Origin: Capsicum annuum
Lineage: Eukaryota > Streptophyta > Magnoliopsida > Solanales > Solanaceae
Direction: 5' to 3'
DNA length: 64,000 nt
Assembly (NCBI RefSeq): GCF_002878395.1
Contig: NC_061114.1
Coordinates: 149,961,970-150,025,969 of the forward strand
The position numbers and the translations under genes are program-made. The notes under the pieces are model-generated. The model did not search any database. It saw only the letters and a list, made by a program, of their open reading frames with translations, and was not told the DNA's origin. Positions 36,465-45,645 of this stretch are shown here, piece by piece. The stretch's first letter is position 1; each line of letters begins with the position of its first letter.

Positions 36465-36469
36465 ATTAG
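36465..36469. other. Target site duplication ATTAG (left copy)
   Basis: ATTAG abuts TGATACTCCC at 36470. The same bases follow the right end ATCA at 42360-42364. Both borders have TG/CA ends, so 36470-42359 entered as one integrase-mediated insertion. Confidence 0.85.
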
Positions 36470-36604
36470 TGATACTCCCAGATTATATCTCTCTTACGAG
36501 AGAGTAAGTGGTCATTGTCAAATATATAACCCAATTAGGTTGGGTTATATATTTGACAACAACTGGTTACTCTTTCGTAAGAGAGATATAATTTGGGCAT
36601 ATAA
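36470..36604. repeat. Long hairpin formed by two inverted copies of the LTR terminus
   Basis: 36470-36540 and 36541-36604 are imperfect inverted repeats over about 60 bp per arm. Shared words are ATTATATCTCTCTTACGA and TTGTCAAATATATAACCCA against their complements. The centre is the natural short palindrome AACCCAATTAGGTTGGGTT, which also exists unduplicated in the right LTR at about 40946-40964. The inner arm abuts the primer site as a normal LTR end would. Confidence 0.93.
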
Positions 36605-36609
36605 AATTT

Positions 36610-36627
36610 TGGCGCCGTTGTCGGGGA
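36610..36627 (+). other. Primer binding site, TGGCGCC type (Athila-like)
   Basis: TGGCGCCGTTGTCGGGGA differs by one base from TGGCGCCGTTGCCGGGGA, the tRNA-Asp type primer site typical of Athila/Tat elements (family knowledge). It is positioned 5 nt after the inner LTR end at 36604. Confidence 0.93.
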
Positions 36628-36731
36628 ATGCGATTTCAAATTGAGTGTATTTGTGATAATTGAATCATAGTAAGTTTCCTAGTTTAAATTTTATTTGTTG
36701 TTTTTTTTCTCTGCAGGGTAGTTTAGTGTGT

Positions 36732-38060
36732 ATGCCAAGTACACAGAGTTTAGGTGAACCATTATTACCAGTACATCCGGAACCTCAATTGATCGGTAGA
36801 ATAGCAGACCCACAAGAAGCAAGAAGACTAGCCGCCTTGGCTAGGGCTCAGTTAAATCAACAAAATGTAGATAACCTAGGTCGGGTACGAAATCCAGATG
36901 AAGAGGACCTGGGAGATGATGATTTTATTGACCCTGCTAATAGGAAGCATGCAGCGGGAGTAGTTGTACCTGTAAATCAAAATCATCTATTCAAAGGAAG
37001 ACTAGACCACTAAGCTGTGCACAATAATGAGGATGATTTAGATGGAGCTGGAGCCACAGGGGCAATCATTCTACCACCACTAGCTCCTAGGGTAAAATTC
37101 AACATCACCAATACTATGATCCAGCTGCTAAATTTGAAAGGAATCTTTGGTGGATTACCTGGTGATGATCCAAATCTATATTTGGTGGATTTCATCAATA
37201 TTTGTAAGTCATTTGATAATCCTGGAGTGGGAAAAAATTCTATCCATTTAAGATTGTTCCTACTATCTCTGTCTGGAGAGACAACTATGTGGTTGAATAA
37301 GCTGACTCCTGATTCTATAACAAACTGGAGTCAATTGAAAGGAGCTTTCCTAGAAAGGTTCTTTCCACCCTCCAAAATATTATAGTTGAGAGATGAGATT
37401 AGCAACTTTAGGCAATTGGCTAATGAAGCTTTGCATGAGAATTGGGTGAGGTTTAAAAAGAAGTTGACTCAATGCCCAAACCATAAGATGACTAATGAAC
37501 ACTTAAAGGAAATATTCTACAGAGCTTTGAACTCACTTACAAAGCCAATATTGGATAATACTGTAGAAGGAGATTTTATGTAGCTCACCTTTACTGAGGC
37601 TGTGAACATGTTAGAAAGAATAAATAAGACAAGTAGAGCTTAGTATACCAGAGATTCTGTAGTAGCAAGCAATACTGGGTCTAGTGTAATATCAACAGAG
37701 CAGCATAGGATAGAAGAGGAGCATGATTAGGATATGGCTTATATGAAAACCCAGATGGATCTGCTTATAAAATATTTTCTATCAGGGAATGTAGAAAAGG
37801 TAAAAGCTGTGGGGTCCCATGATAAGGGAGCTAACTGTGGGGTCCCACGGTAAGAGAGCTGAATCAAACACTGAGGAAAAGGCTAAATCTAGCATAACTA
37901 GGGGGATTTCTAAACCGGTGGTCAAGGAAACCATGGTTGGAACCATCAAGGAGATTGGAAGAATAAAAGTGACAGCAGTAGACTGTATGTACCTCCTGGA
38001 AGCCGTGATAATGTTGTCACCAATTCAGGCAAAATGTCCATGGAATACATGATGGAGAAA
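36732..38060 (+). pseudogene. Athila-like gag (frame open except in-frame stops to ~37.8 kb)
   Basis: Begins MPSTQSLGEPLLPVHPEPQL at 36732, with an acidic N-terminal region, then the capsid-like Retrotrans_gag domain: FNITNTMIQLLNLKGIFGG, DFINICKSFDNPGV, LRLFLLSLSGETTMWLNKL, FLERFFPPSKIL, LRDEISNFRQLANEALHENW. The same reading frame continues for more than 900 bp and is broken only by single stop codons (TAA near 37011; TAG at 37383, 37581, 37641 and 37728), with no frameshift. A 28 bp tandem duplication at 37807-37860 shifts the frame further on. No zinc knuckle is evident. Gag would assemble particles. Confidence 0.9.
37807..37860 (+). repeat. 28 bp tandem duplication in gag
   Basis: ctgtggggtcccatgataag... 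is followed 28 bp later by ctgtggggtcccacggtaag.... The period is not a multiple of three, so the duplication disrupts the downstream frame. Confidence 0.88.
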
Positions 38061-38676
38061 CTATTAAAGAAAATTGAGGTGACCAATTCTGGGGTGACTA
38101 CAATGAAGAGTGGCATATCTTCTATGAGTCAACTAGTAAATTCGCACTCAACTGCTATTAAACAACTGGAGTAGCAGATGAGCCAATTATCCATAGTATT
38201 CAACCAAAGACAGAATGGGACTCTACCAAGTGATACAGTTTAGAATCTGAGGATTGATGGATTGTGTATGGCTATTACCACTAGGAGCGAAAAGATGTTA
38301 TCAAGTCCCGGATTGGGGGTATTTTCCCATACTGATGCAGTCAAAATGGATTAGGAGATGGTTGATGAATTTTTAGTGGTGCCTATGGAGTTGGGAAGTT
38401 AAAAAAAGAGTGCAGAAGTTGAACAACCACCTAAGCCAAAGCATGTTAGTGATATGAAGAAAGGCATAAGAAAGGAGGTAAAAGTTGCCCAGTTGAAATC
38501 CCAAGTCCACCACCCCTATTTACACAATGATTAAAGAAGAAAAAAGATGAAGGTAAGTTTAACAAATTTATGGCTATGTTAAAGCAATTGACAGTAAGTG
38601 TGCCTTTAGTTGAAGCACTTGAGCAAATGCCAGGATATGCTAATTTTATAAGGGATCTTGTGATGAAAAAAGAGCA
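38060..38676 (+). pseudogene. Gag-protease linker region (decayed)
   Basis: Spans gag and the protease. Plus-strand fragments such as VPMELGS and KPKHVSDMKKGIRKEVKVAQ are readable, with stops, as expected of the low-complexity linker in Athila polyproteins. No domain is assigned. Confidence 0.5.
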
Positions 38677-39250
38677 ATGAGCTACGAACTGATAGATAAT
38701 CTCCATCATTGTAGTGTTATTTATACAAGGTCCTTGATGCATAAGAAGGCGGACCTAGGAGCATTTACTATTCCTTGTACAATTGGATCTCTGGAATTTT
38801 CTAAGGCCTTAAGTGATCTGGGAACGAGCATTAATCTGATGCCGCTAGCTATTTATAAAAAGTTGGGTTTGGGAGATGCCACACCCACCAATATGAGACT
38901 AGTTATGTTGGACAGGTCTGTTAAAAGGTCGATCGGCATGCTACATAATGTACTTGTAAAGGTGGCTGATTTTATATTCTCTACTGACTTTGTGATCCTT
39001 AATTGTGAAGTAGACTTTGAAGTACCCATAATTTTAGGCAGAATATTCTTAGCAACTGGGAGAGTATTAGTTGACATGGAGATGAATAAGTTTTAGTTTA
39101 GGCTCAATGGGAAAAAGTTAGTTTTGAAGTGCATCAATCCATGAAACAGCAAAGGAGATGAGTTTCTTCTCAATCATTAATGTATTCTATGAAGATGGAA
39201 AAGATGTACAATCTAGGGATGAAGCACTTTCAAGGTATCTTGATGAATTC
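38677..39250 (+). pseudogene. Athila-like aspartic protease domain
   Basis: The open frame 38677-39096 (139 codons) covers the retropepsin-like domain: FTIPCTIGSLEFSKALSDLG leads to the active-site triad D-L-G at residues 47-49, followed by TSINLMPLAIYKKLGLGDA, and VPIILGRIFLATGRVLVDME as the C-terminal conserved block. DLG in place of DTG/DSG is usual in Athila proteases. Beyond the TAG at 39094 similarity continues with FRLNGKK and, in another frame, VHQSMKQQKEMSFF before the deletion near 39250. This is the best-preserved coding domain of the element. It would cut the Gag-Pol precursor. Confidence 0.9.
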
Positions 39251-39330
39251 TGAGTAGTCAAGATAACCTAGTCGTGCCACGACATTAAATCAGGCACTAC
39301 TTAGGAAGCAACCCAAGGCATTTTGTTGTT
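39251..39330 (+). other. Junction to the pol-terminus motif; RT-RNase H-integrase deleted
   Basis: Immediately after the protease tail comes GTCGTGCCACGACATTAAAT at 39271, then caggcactacttaggaagca, the sequence that in Athila-type elements follows the end of integrase. Three to four kilobases of pol are therefore missing at one point. GTCGTG-C-CACGAC is a perfect short palindrome. Confidence 0.75.
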
Positions 39331-40861
39331 TGTATTTGTATTATGTGATTGACATTAGATCTCTGCTCCTATGGTACCACAGGTATATTTCTAACTCTCT
39401 TGTTTTAGTTTGATGCATTGGGGATAATGCATGATTTTAAGTTGAGGGTGAGAATGCTTGTGGGTGTTGATGTCCTCTTGGGGTTTTTATTGCCATGCCT
39501 CTTTTCCTTGGCATCTTGTTCCTAGTAGAGCTGGTATATTTAAGAGAACTGTGTTTTGTTTTGTGATGTGTTGTGATTAATTGGGTGAAAATTAAGTATC
39601 TGAGGTAGTTGACATATTTTTGTTGTTGTTGATTTTAGGAAATGATAAATACCTCTCTAATTGTCTATTTTGTAACTGTGTGATGTGTATCTATATGCGA
39701 CTACTGTGAATCTTTTTATGGAATTGGTATTAGGGACATGATAATCATTGCTAATAATTGCATGAACCAGATAGGTAGTAACTTGTGATGTACCTTTGTG
39801 CCATCAGTTTGTGAGATACGACCTAGTTCTCATTGTGTGTTAAATCCAGAACTTGCCCGGTTGGTTTTGCCTTGGTTGTAGGAGAGTGGTTAGGAAAGGA
39901 TCATAGGCCATTTTTGATATAGTCCACTTTTATCCTAAATGACCTTCCATGTTTGAATAATATCCCTTGATCCTAATTTTGAGCTTGAATGCCTATATTT
40001 TTTTATTATTATACCTATCACCTTCCCACTTGGATCACAATGAACCTGTTTTGGCCCTGGTCCTCCTTGGGCACTATGCACTTTGACTTAGGAAAATTGC
40101 CTAAGTTGAGGGTGGCTATTATAGGGGTACGTGATGAAATGTGAGTATGAAGAAGGGTAAAATAAAAAATATGCAAGGCTGGGTATGGTAGAAAAAGAAT
40201 AAGAAAAGAAAAATTGTAAAAAAGAGAAAATAAGAGAAAGGACCGCATCCAGCCTGAATTTGTTTTAATAAAGAAAAGGAGAAATAAGTTGAAGGTTGAT
40301 AACTGAGACCCCAAAAATAGTGTAGTGCAAAGGAGGCTTAGTCACTTTAAATATCCTTACGTATCATACCAGCCCCAAGCCTACATTACAAGCTGAACAA
40401 AAGTCCTATAGTGATCCTAGATTAACTGTCTGAAAGCCTCGGTGATGAAAATAAGGGCAAGATTATGGTATTTGGCATACATTGACTGGAACTTCTTTCT
40501 GAGAGTGAGCGTCACTTGACCTTTCCTGCATTTACGTGCTTGATTTCAGATATAAGTGAAGAGGGATTTCCTTGTTGTAAGGGCACATCAGTTGCATTAC
40601 ATGCTGCTTACTTGTTTGGGTAGTATAACTTGTACATATGCATGGTTATTGTTGCTAATTTGATGCCATATATTGATTCCTTTCTGTCACATTATTAATC
40701 TTCATTGATATACAGAGATGGGTTTAGAGTGATTGAATATGGAGAGGGTAATGTGTGTTGAGCTAAAATTGATAATCAACTATCATAGGTATCTTATGTT
40801 TCTCTTAGTTAAGCATCATAGTATGGTGTTATGTATTTTCTTGAGGACAAGCAATTGTTTT
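39331..40861 (+). other. Long 3' untranslated region of the inner Athila-like element
   Basis: Non-coding, about 1.5 kb. Matches 43060-44251 of the outer element in many blocks (for example ttaggaaaggatcataggcc here and ttaggataggatcataggtc there), showing the two elements are relatives. It ends with the phrase for ttgaggacaagcaattgttt that precedes the polypurine tract. Confidence 0.8.
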
Positions 40862-40887
40862 AAGTTGAGGGTGTTGGTGCCAAAATT
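40862..40887 (+). other. Polypurine tract joined to an inverted primer site
   Basis: AAGTTGAGGGTGT at 40862-40874 parallels AAGTTTAGGGTGT at 44239-44251, which directly precedes an LTR start. Here it is followed instead by TGGTGCCAAAATT, the complement of AATTTTGGCACCA, i.e. a primer-site start in reverse, and then by the inverted LTR. Confidence 0.8.
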
Positions 40888-42359
40888 TGATACGCCTAAA
40901 TTACATCTCTCTTACAAGAGAGTAAGCGATCGTTGTCAAATATATAACCCAACTAGGTTGGGGTCGAATCCCACAGGGAATAAGGTGTCAATCAAGTATA
41001 TTTGTGATTAGAATTATTGATAGATAATGGTTTCCTTTAATTGGGGATTTTATCAATCAAACGATAACTAAAGTTTTGACTTACTTCAGAACTCAAAGAT
41101 GAAATTTCAATAGTTCAAACCAATGATAGAGAGAAACTAGGGTTGTGATCACTATGATTATTAACCCCTCATTGAATAATAGTTGTAGTATTGGATTCTC
41201 ATGACTTGTGGGAAATACCAAATTATTAGTATCGACAGTCTATCAAGTGCTTCTCAACCTACCTAGATGTTGTGCTCCCTAATTCTCTCGAACTTAGGAA
41301 AACCTTCTATTCACACTGATTTTATCTTGAGTTGATTAATCTTGTTACAACAGTAATCATTAGATGGAAAATTAACCTTCCCAAATCCTCGTTGATAATT
41401 TACTACCTTTAGTTTATTTCTCAGTTCGAGCAAGCAAACATAAGGCTACTAATAAAAAACAACCATTACAAAGGAATTATCAAGATGTTCCCACAGTCAC
41501 TCAAATCCTAACCAACTATTAAATCCATGAAGGAATAATTATAGATCCCACAACCCTATTTATGGGTTTTAGTTCCACTTGAGAAAGAAAGAGATAACAA
41601 CAATTGTATTCTTTATTTAGAGAAATTAAACTTACAAAAGATGAAGTCTGAAGTTGATTTTATTCCAAGTTCAAGAAAAAGTTCTCAAAACCCAATCACA
41701 AAGTTGAAAATTGAATTCTCAGTTAAGAGGCCCAAAAAGAGGTGACTTTTCCTTTTGAATAAGTTCCAGATGCTGAATGAAACCCTAAAAGCTGCTATTT
41801 ATATTTGCAACTTAAAGGAAATTCAAAACTAAAAATTCAGATTTTCGCTCCTTTAGCTGACGACATTTGTGACAACTTATCACAAATCTGACGACATGTG
41901 TGATGACTTATTAGAAAATGTCATCAACTCCTCTTCAAATTCTATGTTTGCTGCCTTCAGCTGACGACAAGTCCTGACGGCTTGTCAGGAAGTTGACGAC
42001 TTATCAAAAAATATCATCAACTCCTCTTCAAATTCCATGTTTACTGTCTTCGGCTGATGACAAGTCCTGATGGCTTATCAGGAAGTTGATGACTTATAAA
42101 ATAATGGTGTCAAAAATGCTTCACCTTTCTTGTTCTCTGCTTATTAGACCAAGTCATCGGATAAAATCTTCAGAACTTCATTTCTTGCATCTTTCACCAA
42201 AAATCATCCTTCTCAACGTAGCTTTCCTATATGTTCATGCATCTTGACTTTCCTACAAAATCACATGAAATACCGTAAAAAACAACGATAGTTACCTAAG
42301 AACTTACAATTATTCCAAGTTAAAAGTCTTAAATGTACTAACAGAAGGCCAACACATCA
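40888..42359 (-). repeat. Right LTR of the inner Athila-like element, inverted relative to gag
   Basis: On the minus strand it runs TGATGTGTTGGCC (42359) to GGCGTATCA (40888). Orientation evidence: minus-strand TATAAATAGCAGC lies at about 41789-41800; AGGGTTGTGGGATC at about 41554-41567 parallels AGGGTTGTGGGACC in the plus-oriented LTR at 45102-45115; and CCCCAACCTAGTTGGGTTAT before the terminus parallels the end of the LTR at 62.65 kb. A direct repeat of about 115 bp lies at 41855-42105. 1,472 bp. Confidence 0.87.
41855..42105. repeat. U3 repeat block with palindromic words in the inverted LTR
   Basis: Two to three ~115 bp repeats sharing catcaactcctcttcaaatt and words such as ctgacgacatttgtgac, acaagtcctgacggcttgtc and gatgacttat. 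Internal words pair with each other (for example GACAAGTC... with GGCTTGTC). It lies upstream of the TATA-like box of the minus-oriented LTR. Confidence 0.85.
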
Positions 42360-42364
42360 ATTAG
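42360..42364. other. Target site duplication ATTAG (right copy)
   Basis: Follows the right LTR terminus ATCA at 42359 and equals 36465-36469. Confidence 0.85.
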
Positions 42365-43050
42365 CTGAAGGTTCGAGGGTATCCAATCTCTACATTTAGC
42401 AGGTTTATAGGATGAGATAGCTAGGTTCAAGAAGGTGGTTGAGGATTTGTAGGATAGACCAATCCTATCAATGCCCATTTTAGTAGAGATCCATGAAGAA
42501 GAGGAGATCTAAGATATTGGTGTTGGAAATTTGACCCCCGTAGCTAATGTTGATGTTGATGGGAGAGAAAGAAAGAGAAAAAAGAGAAAGAGAATCGAGA
42601 AGGACAAGGTGGAGGCCAAGAAAGCAGCCAATATTTAGAGTGAGTTGGACCAGTAGGCTAGGGTCTGTGAGATGGAAGTGGGGGTCTAGTAGTTACCAGC
42701 CTTCTGCTGCTGTTGATCTAAGCAGTAGTGCAGTTCTTCCACCAGAGCCACCACTGAGTACACCGGTCACATCTAGTGTCACTATTGGTGCGTCATAGCC
42801 CCTGCTAGGACCACTAATGTTGAGAGTGGGGCCTATTCTGAGGACCTCCATGCTAGTGATGTTTGAGATGGAGCTTAGTGTACCCAAGTATGTCTTAAAC
42901 CCTCATTTTTATATTATACATGCACTGGGTACAGCGCATAGATTTCAGTTGGGGTGGGGGTGTATCGCTTGGCTGCCACAGTTGTTGTTATGGTTTTTTT
43001 TTCTTATCGATTGTAGTCTGAATGCAGAACCGGTATGTCTAGTTTAAATG
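42365..43050 (+). pseudogene. 'Plant transposon protein' ORF, C-terminal part, resumed after the insertion
   Basis: Continues the ORF cut at 36464. With one ATTAG copy removed, the plus frame reads through FEGIQSLHLAGL, then DEIARFKKVVEDL, a heptad-like helix, then RPILSMPILVEIHEEEEI and a basic stretch GRERKRKKRKRIEKDKVEAK at about 42561-42620, which could act as a nuclear localisation signal. Several stops interrupt it. C-terminal coiled-coil and basic segments are usual in these proteins (family knowledge). The frame then fades into the 3' region. Confidence 0.6.
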
Positions 43051-43059
43051 TGATGTTTT

Positions 43060-44251
43060 GTTTTGTGATGTTTAATTAGGAAGAAAATTTGTACCTAAGG
43101 CAATTGACGTGTGTTGACCTATTTTGAGTGATTGTGCTAAAATTGTTTTGAATTTGTTTGAGAAAATAGCACCCTTCCTAAAAATTTAAGTATAACTTTA
43201 TGAGATGTGTATGTGTGTTACCACTATGAATCTAGCAATGGCATTAGAATTAGGGAAGTAATAACTGTGGTAAACAATTGCATGAACTAGATAGGGAGTA
43301 ACTAGTAATGTTACCCTATGCAATGTGTGTGTGAGGCATTACCTAGTTACCTGTGAGGATGGAATCTAGAAATTTCTTGGTTGGTCTTGCCTAGGTCATA
43401 AGGTAGTCGGTTAGGATAGGATCATAGGTCATTTTTCAAAGCAGTTCACTTTAGCCTAAATAACCAGCCATATGTAATAAGTATCCCTTAATCTCGAATT
43501 TGAGCCTTAATAGACATATATGAAGAGCAGGTGTGAATAAAAAGTAAGTAGGGTTAGGTGTGGTAGAAAAAGAAAATAAAAATAAAAAAAAATAAATAGA
43601 GACCACATCCAACCCAAATGAGTAAAAAAAGAATAGAAAGAGAGAAATATGGATGGATTGAAAAAAAAGTTGGAAAACAAGTAGTCGCCTAAGTAATTAT
43701 AGTGCCAATGAGGCTTAGTTACTTAAAATTCCCAAATATATCATACCATCCACAAGCCAAAGTTACAATCCAAATAAAGTCCAATAGTGATCCTACCCTG
43801 ACTATCCAAAACTAAGAAAAAGAAAATAAGGGCAAGGTTATGGACTTCTATGCACTCTGTGGAACTTTTTTATGAGTGAGAGCATCTTTTGACCATCCCA
43901 ACATTATTGTGTTTGATCTATCTAAGCGAATGAAACTTCTTTGATTGTGAGGCTACATAGGTTGCATTGTTAGATTACTTATCTGTTCGGGCAGTGTGAC
44001 TTGTATATATGCATGGTTGTTTGTTACTAATGTAATACCATCACTTGATTCCATTATGTCATGTTGTTATGCTTCATCTGTATGCATAGTTGGGTTTAGA
44101 AAGTTTAAAAATAGGAGAGCCTAATATGCTTTGAGCTAAAGTTGATAATCGACTGCAAAAGGTATCTTAGGATCTTCCAGGTTAAGCATCGTGTTTGTTT
44201 TTGTTTTATATTTTTTCTTGAGTACATGGAAATGTTCTAAGTTTAGGGTGT
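43060..44251 (+). other. 3' untranslated region and polypurine tract of the outer Athila-like element
   Basis: Non-coding, homologous in order to 39540-40874. It ends with AAGTTTAGGGTGT at 44239-44251, the polypurine tract directly before the LTR start. Confidence 0.8.
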
Positions 44252-45645
44252 TGATATGTCATGGTTTCATGGCACATTCGATGCTTAAAATAGTGAAAAT
44301 ATGCATCTAGTTTGGTTGTTTTGTCAGATATGACGTGTGTTTTATGTATGTTACAATCAAATTAGGTTGGAAGTGGTGCTTGCCTACAAAGAGGGTGAAA
44401 AATCTCTAAAAAGTTAAAGTACTGGAAATACAAAGAGTCATGTAGTCACCTTATGACTCATAGCCAAAGTCGTAGTGTTAACAGTGGGCAAATCTAAGTT
44501 CCAAGAGTGAAGTAATAGAAAACTGTCAGTCATAAGGTCAAACTATGAATCGTAGTGCAAAGTTGTACTGTGAACAGTGGATTAAAGTCCCGAGGATTGA
44601 TGCTCTAGTGTTGACGAGTGAAGACCACAAGTCATACGGACTGACTAAAACTCTTGGTAAGGATTCATAATGGTAACAGACTCAAGACCTCTGAAGGTGA
44701 AAATCTACTAGAGTGATTATGATTAGCAGCATGCGACTCATAAGGTGAAAAGCTAAAAGAGAGCTAGATAGCAGGCAATGAGTCATACCAAATCCTAACG
44801 ACTCGTTGCTAGAGTGTGACCACTGCCAACTTAGTTTTCCTATTTTGTTTTAATTAGGTTTCCTTTATTATTTTGGATTACTATAAATACCTTTGGGTTA
44901 TGCTTTTATTAAATTATGCACTTTTGCTATTTTTATCACGCATATTGACTTCTTGATAATTTTGTTCTTGGGTTTTTGGTTTCGTAATCAATTGGAGATT
45001 TTGGATTTTGTTCTTTTCATTGTTGTGTAATTAATTCAATGTTTTCTTCGTTTACCTCTATATATTATTGAATAACCATGAGCGGATAAATTCCTTGACT
45101 AGGGTTGTGGGACCCCTGGCGAATTAACAACGTAGGAGAAGTGGAAGATTTATCTATTTTGCTATGATTGTGTGTATTATCATCTTCTTCATATTGATGG
45201 TCTCCTAAGCTAATGAAGAAGATTGGGTATTGCCTTTATTCAAGATCATCCTCACAAGGGGGTTTAAGATTTGGAAAAGTGGATCACGACAGTGATTCGA
45301 GGCTATCAACCCTTATCTCAGCAATTTAAGACTCAAAAGGTGATAGTTGTATTGAGGTTAAAGATAAGGGATTTGAAAGTGACGCCCTGAGACTCACAAT
45401 ATAAAGGGTGAGATTTAATAATACGTTCACGAGACGGTCGATAATACATAGCTTGCCATTCTTTGCATACAGAGTGGTGGGATAGGAGAATTGAACACGA
45501 GGAATTTCTAGAGTTAGGAGAAGGGGGAACACAGTCCTAGTGTTTGTCTTCTATTATTTACATCCTCAAGCATTCAAATTCGGATTACTATATTTGACAT
45601 CGATCGCAACATACTTTTTTTGAGGTGTAGTTATTGGAGACATCA
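44252..45645 (+). repeat. 3' LTR of the outer Athila-like element
   Basis: TGATATGTCATGG...GGAGACATCA, 1,394 bp, with TG/CA ends. Contains a block of reiterated GACTCATA/GAGTCGTA-like words (44440-44820), a TATA box CTATAAATACC at about 44880, and a leader with TAGGGTTGTGGGACC. Its end GATTACTATATTTGACATCG parallels the LTR end at 62.65 kb. The LINE resumes at the next base. Confidence 0.87.

Larger units (their letters stand above)
36470..42359 (+). mobile_element. Athila-like gag-protease element with fold-back left end and inverted right LTR
   Basis: Flanked by ATTAG duplications. The interior, read on the plus strand, is LTR end (36541-36604), Asp-tRNA-type primer site (36610), gag, protease, 3' untranslated region and polypurine tract (40862-40874). 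The outer left 71 bp is an inverted copy of the LTR end, and the right LTR (40888-42359) is in the opposite orientation, with ~13 nt of its own inverted primer site attached (40875-40887). RT, RNase H and integrase are absent: the sequence passes from just after protease to the pol-terminus motif at 39268. It would have needed proteins from another element. Confidence 0.82.
35426..45645 (+). mobile_element. 5'-truncated Athila-like LTR element with a plant-transposon-protein ORF, inserted in the LINE
   Basis: Occupies the gap in the LINE RT. From left to right it holds a decayed ORF (35590-36464 and 42365 to about 42800, itself split by another element), a 1.2 kb 3' untranslated region (43060-44251), a polypurine tract and a 3' LTR (44252-45645). 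No 5' LTR, gag or pol is present, so the left part is deleted and the exact left border is uncertain. LTR end and 3' region resemble those of Athila-type Ty3/gypsy elements (inference from the cytosine-rich GTGGGACC leader and terminal words shared with 40888-42359 and 62.7 kb). Confidence 0.75.

Noticed and set aside
36660..36731. Upstream ATG at 36660 as the gag start
   Set aside because: The 24 codons before MPST are hydrophobic leader sequence unlike gag N-termini and follow closely on the primer site; 36732 is preferred.
40018..40314. 98-codon minus-strand frame with hydrophobic stretches
   Set aside because: It lies in the Athila-like 3' untranslated region, and the homologous region near 43.4 kb does not keep it open.
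42547..42798. 83-codon basic open frame as a separate gene
   Set aside because: It is an alternative frame over the basic C-terminal segment of the transposon-protein ORF; the frame continuous with the coiled-coil part is preferred.
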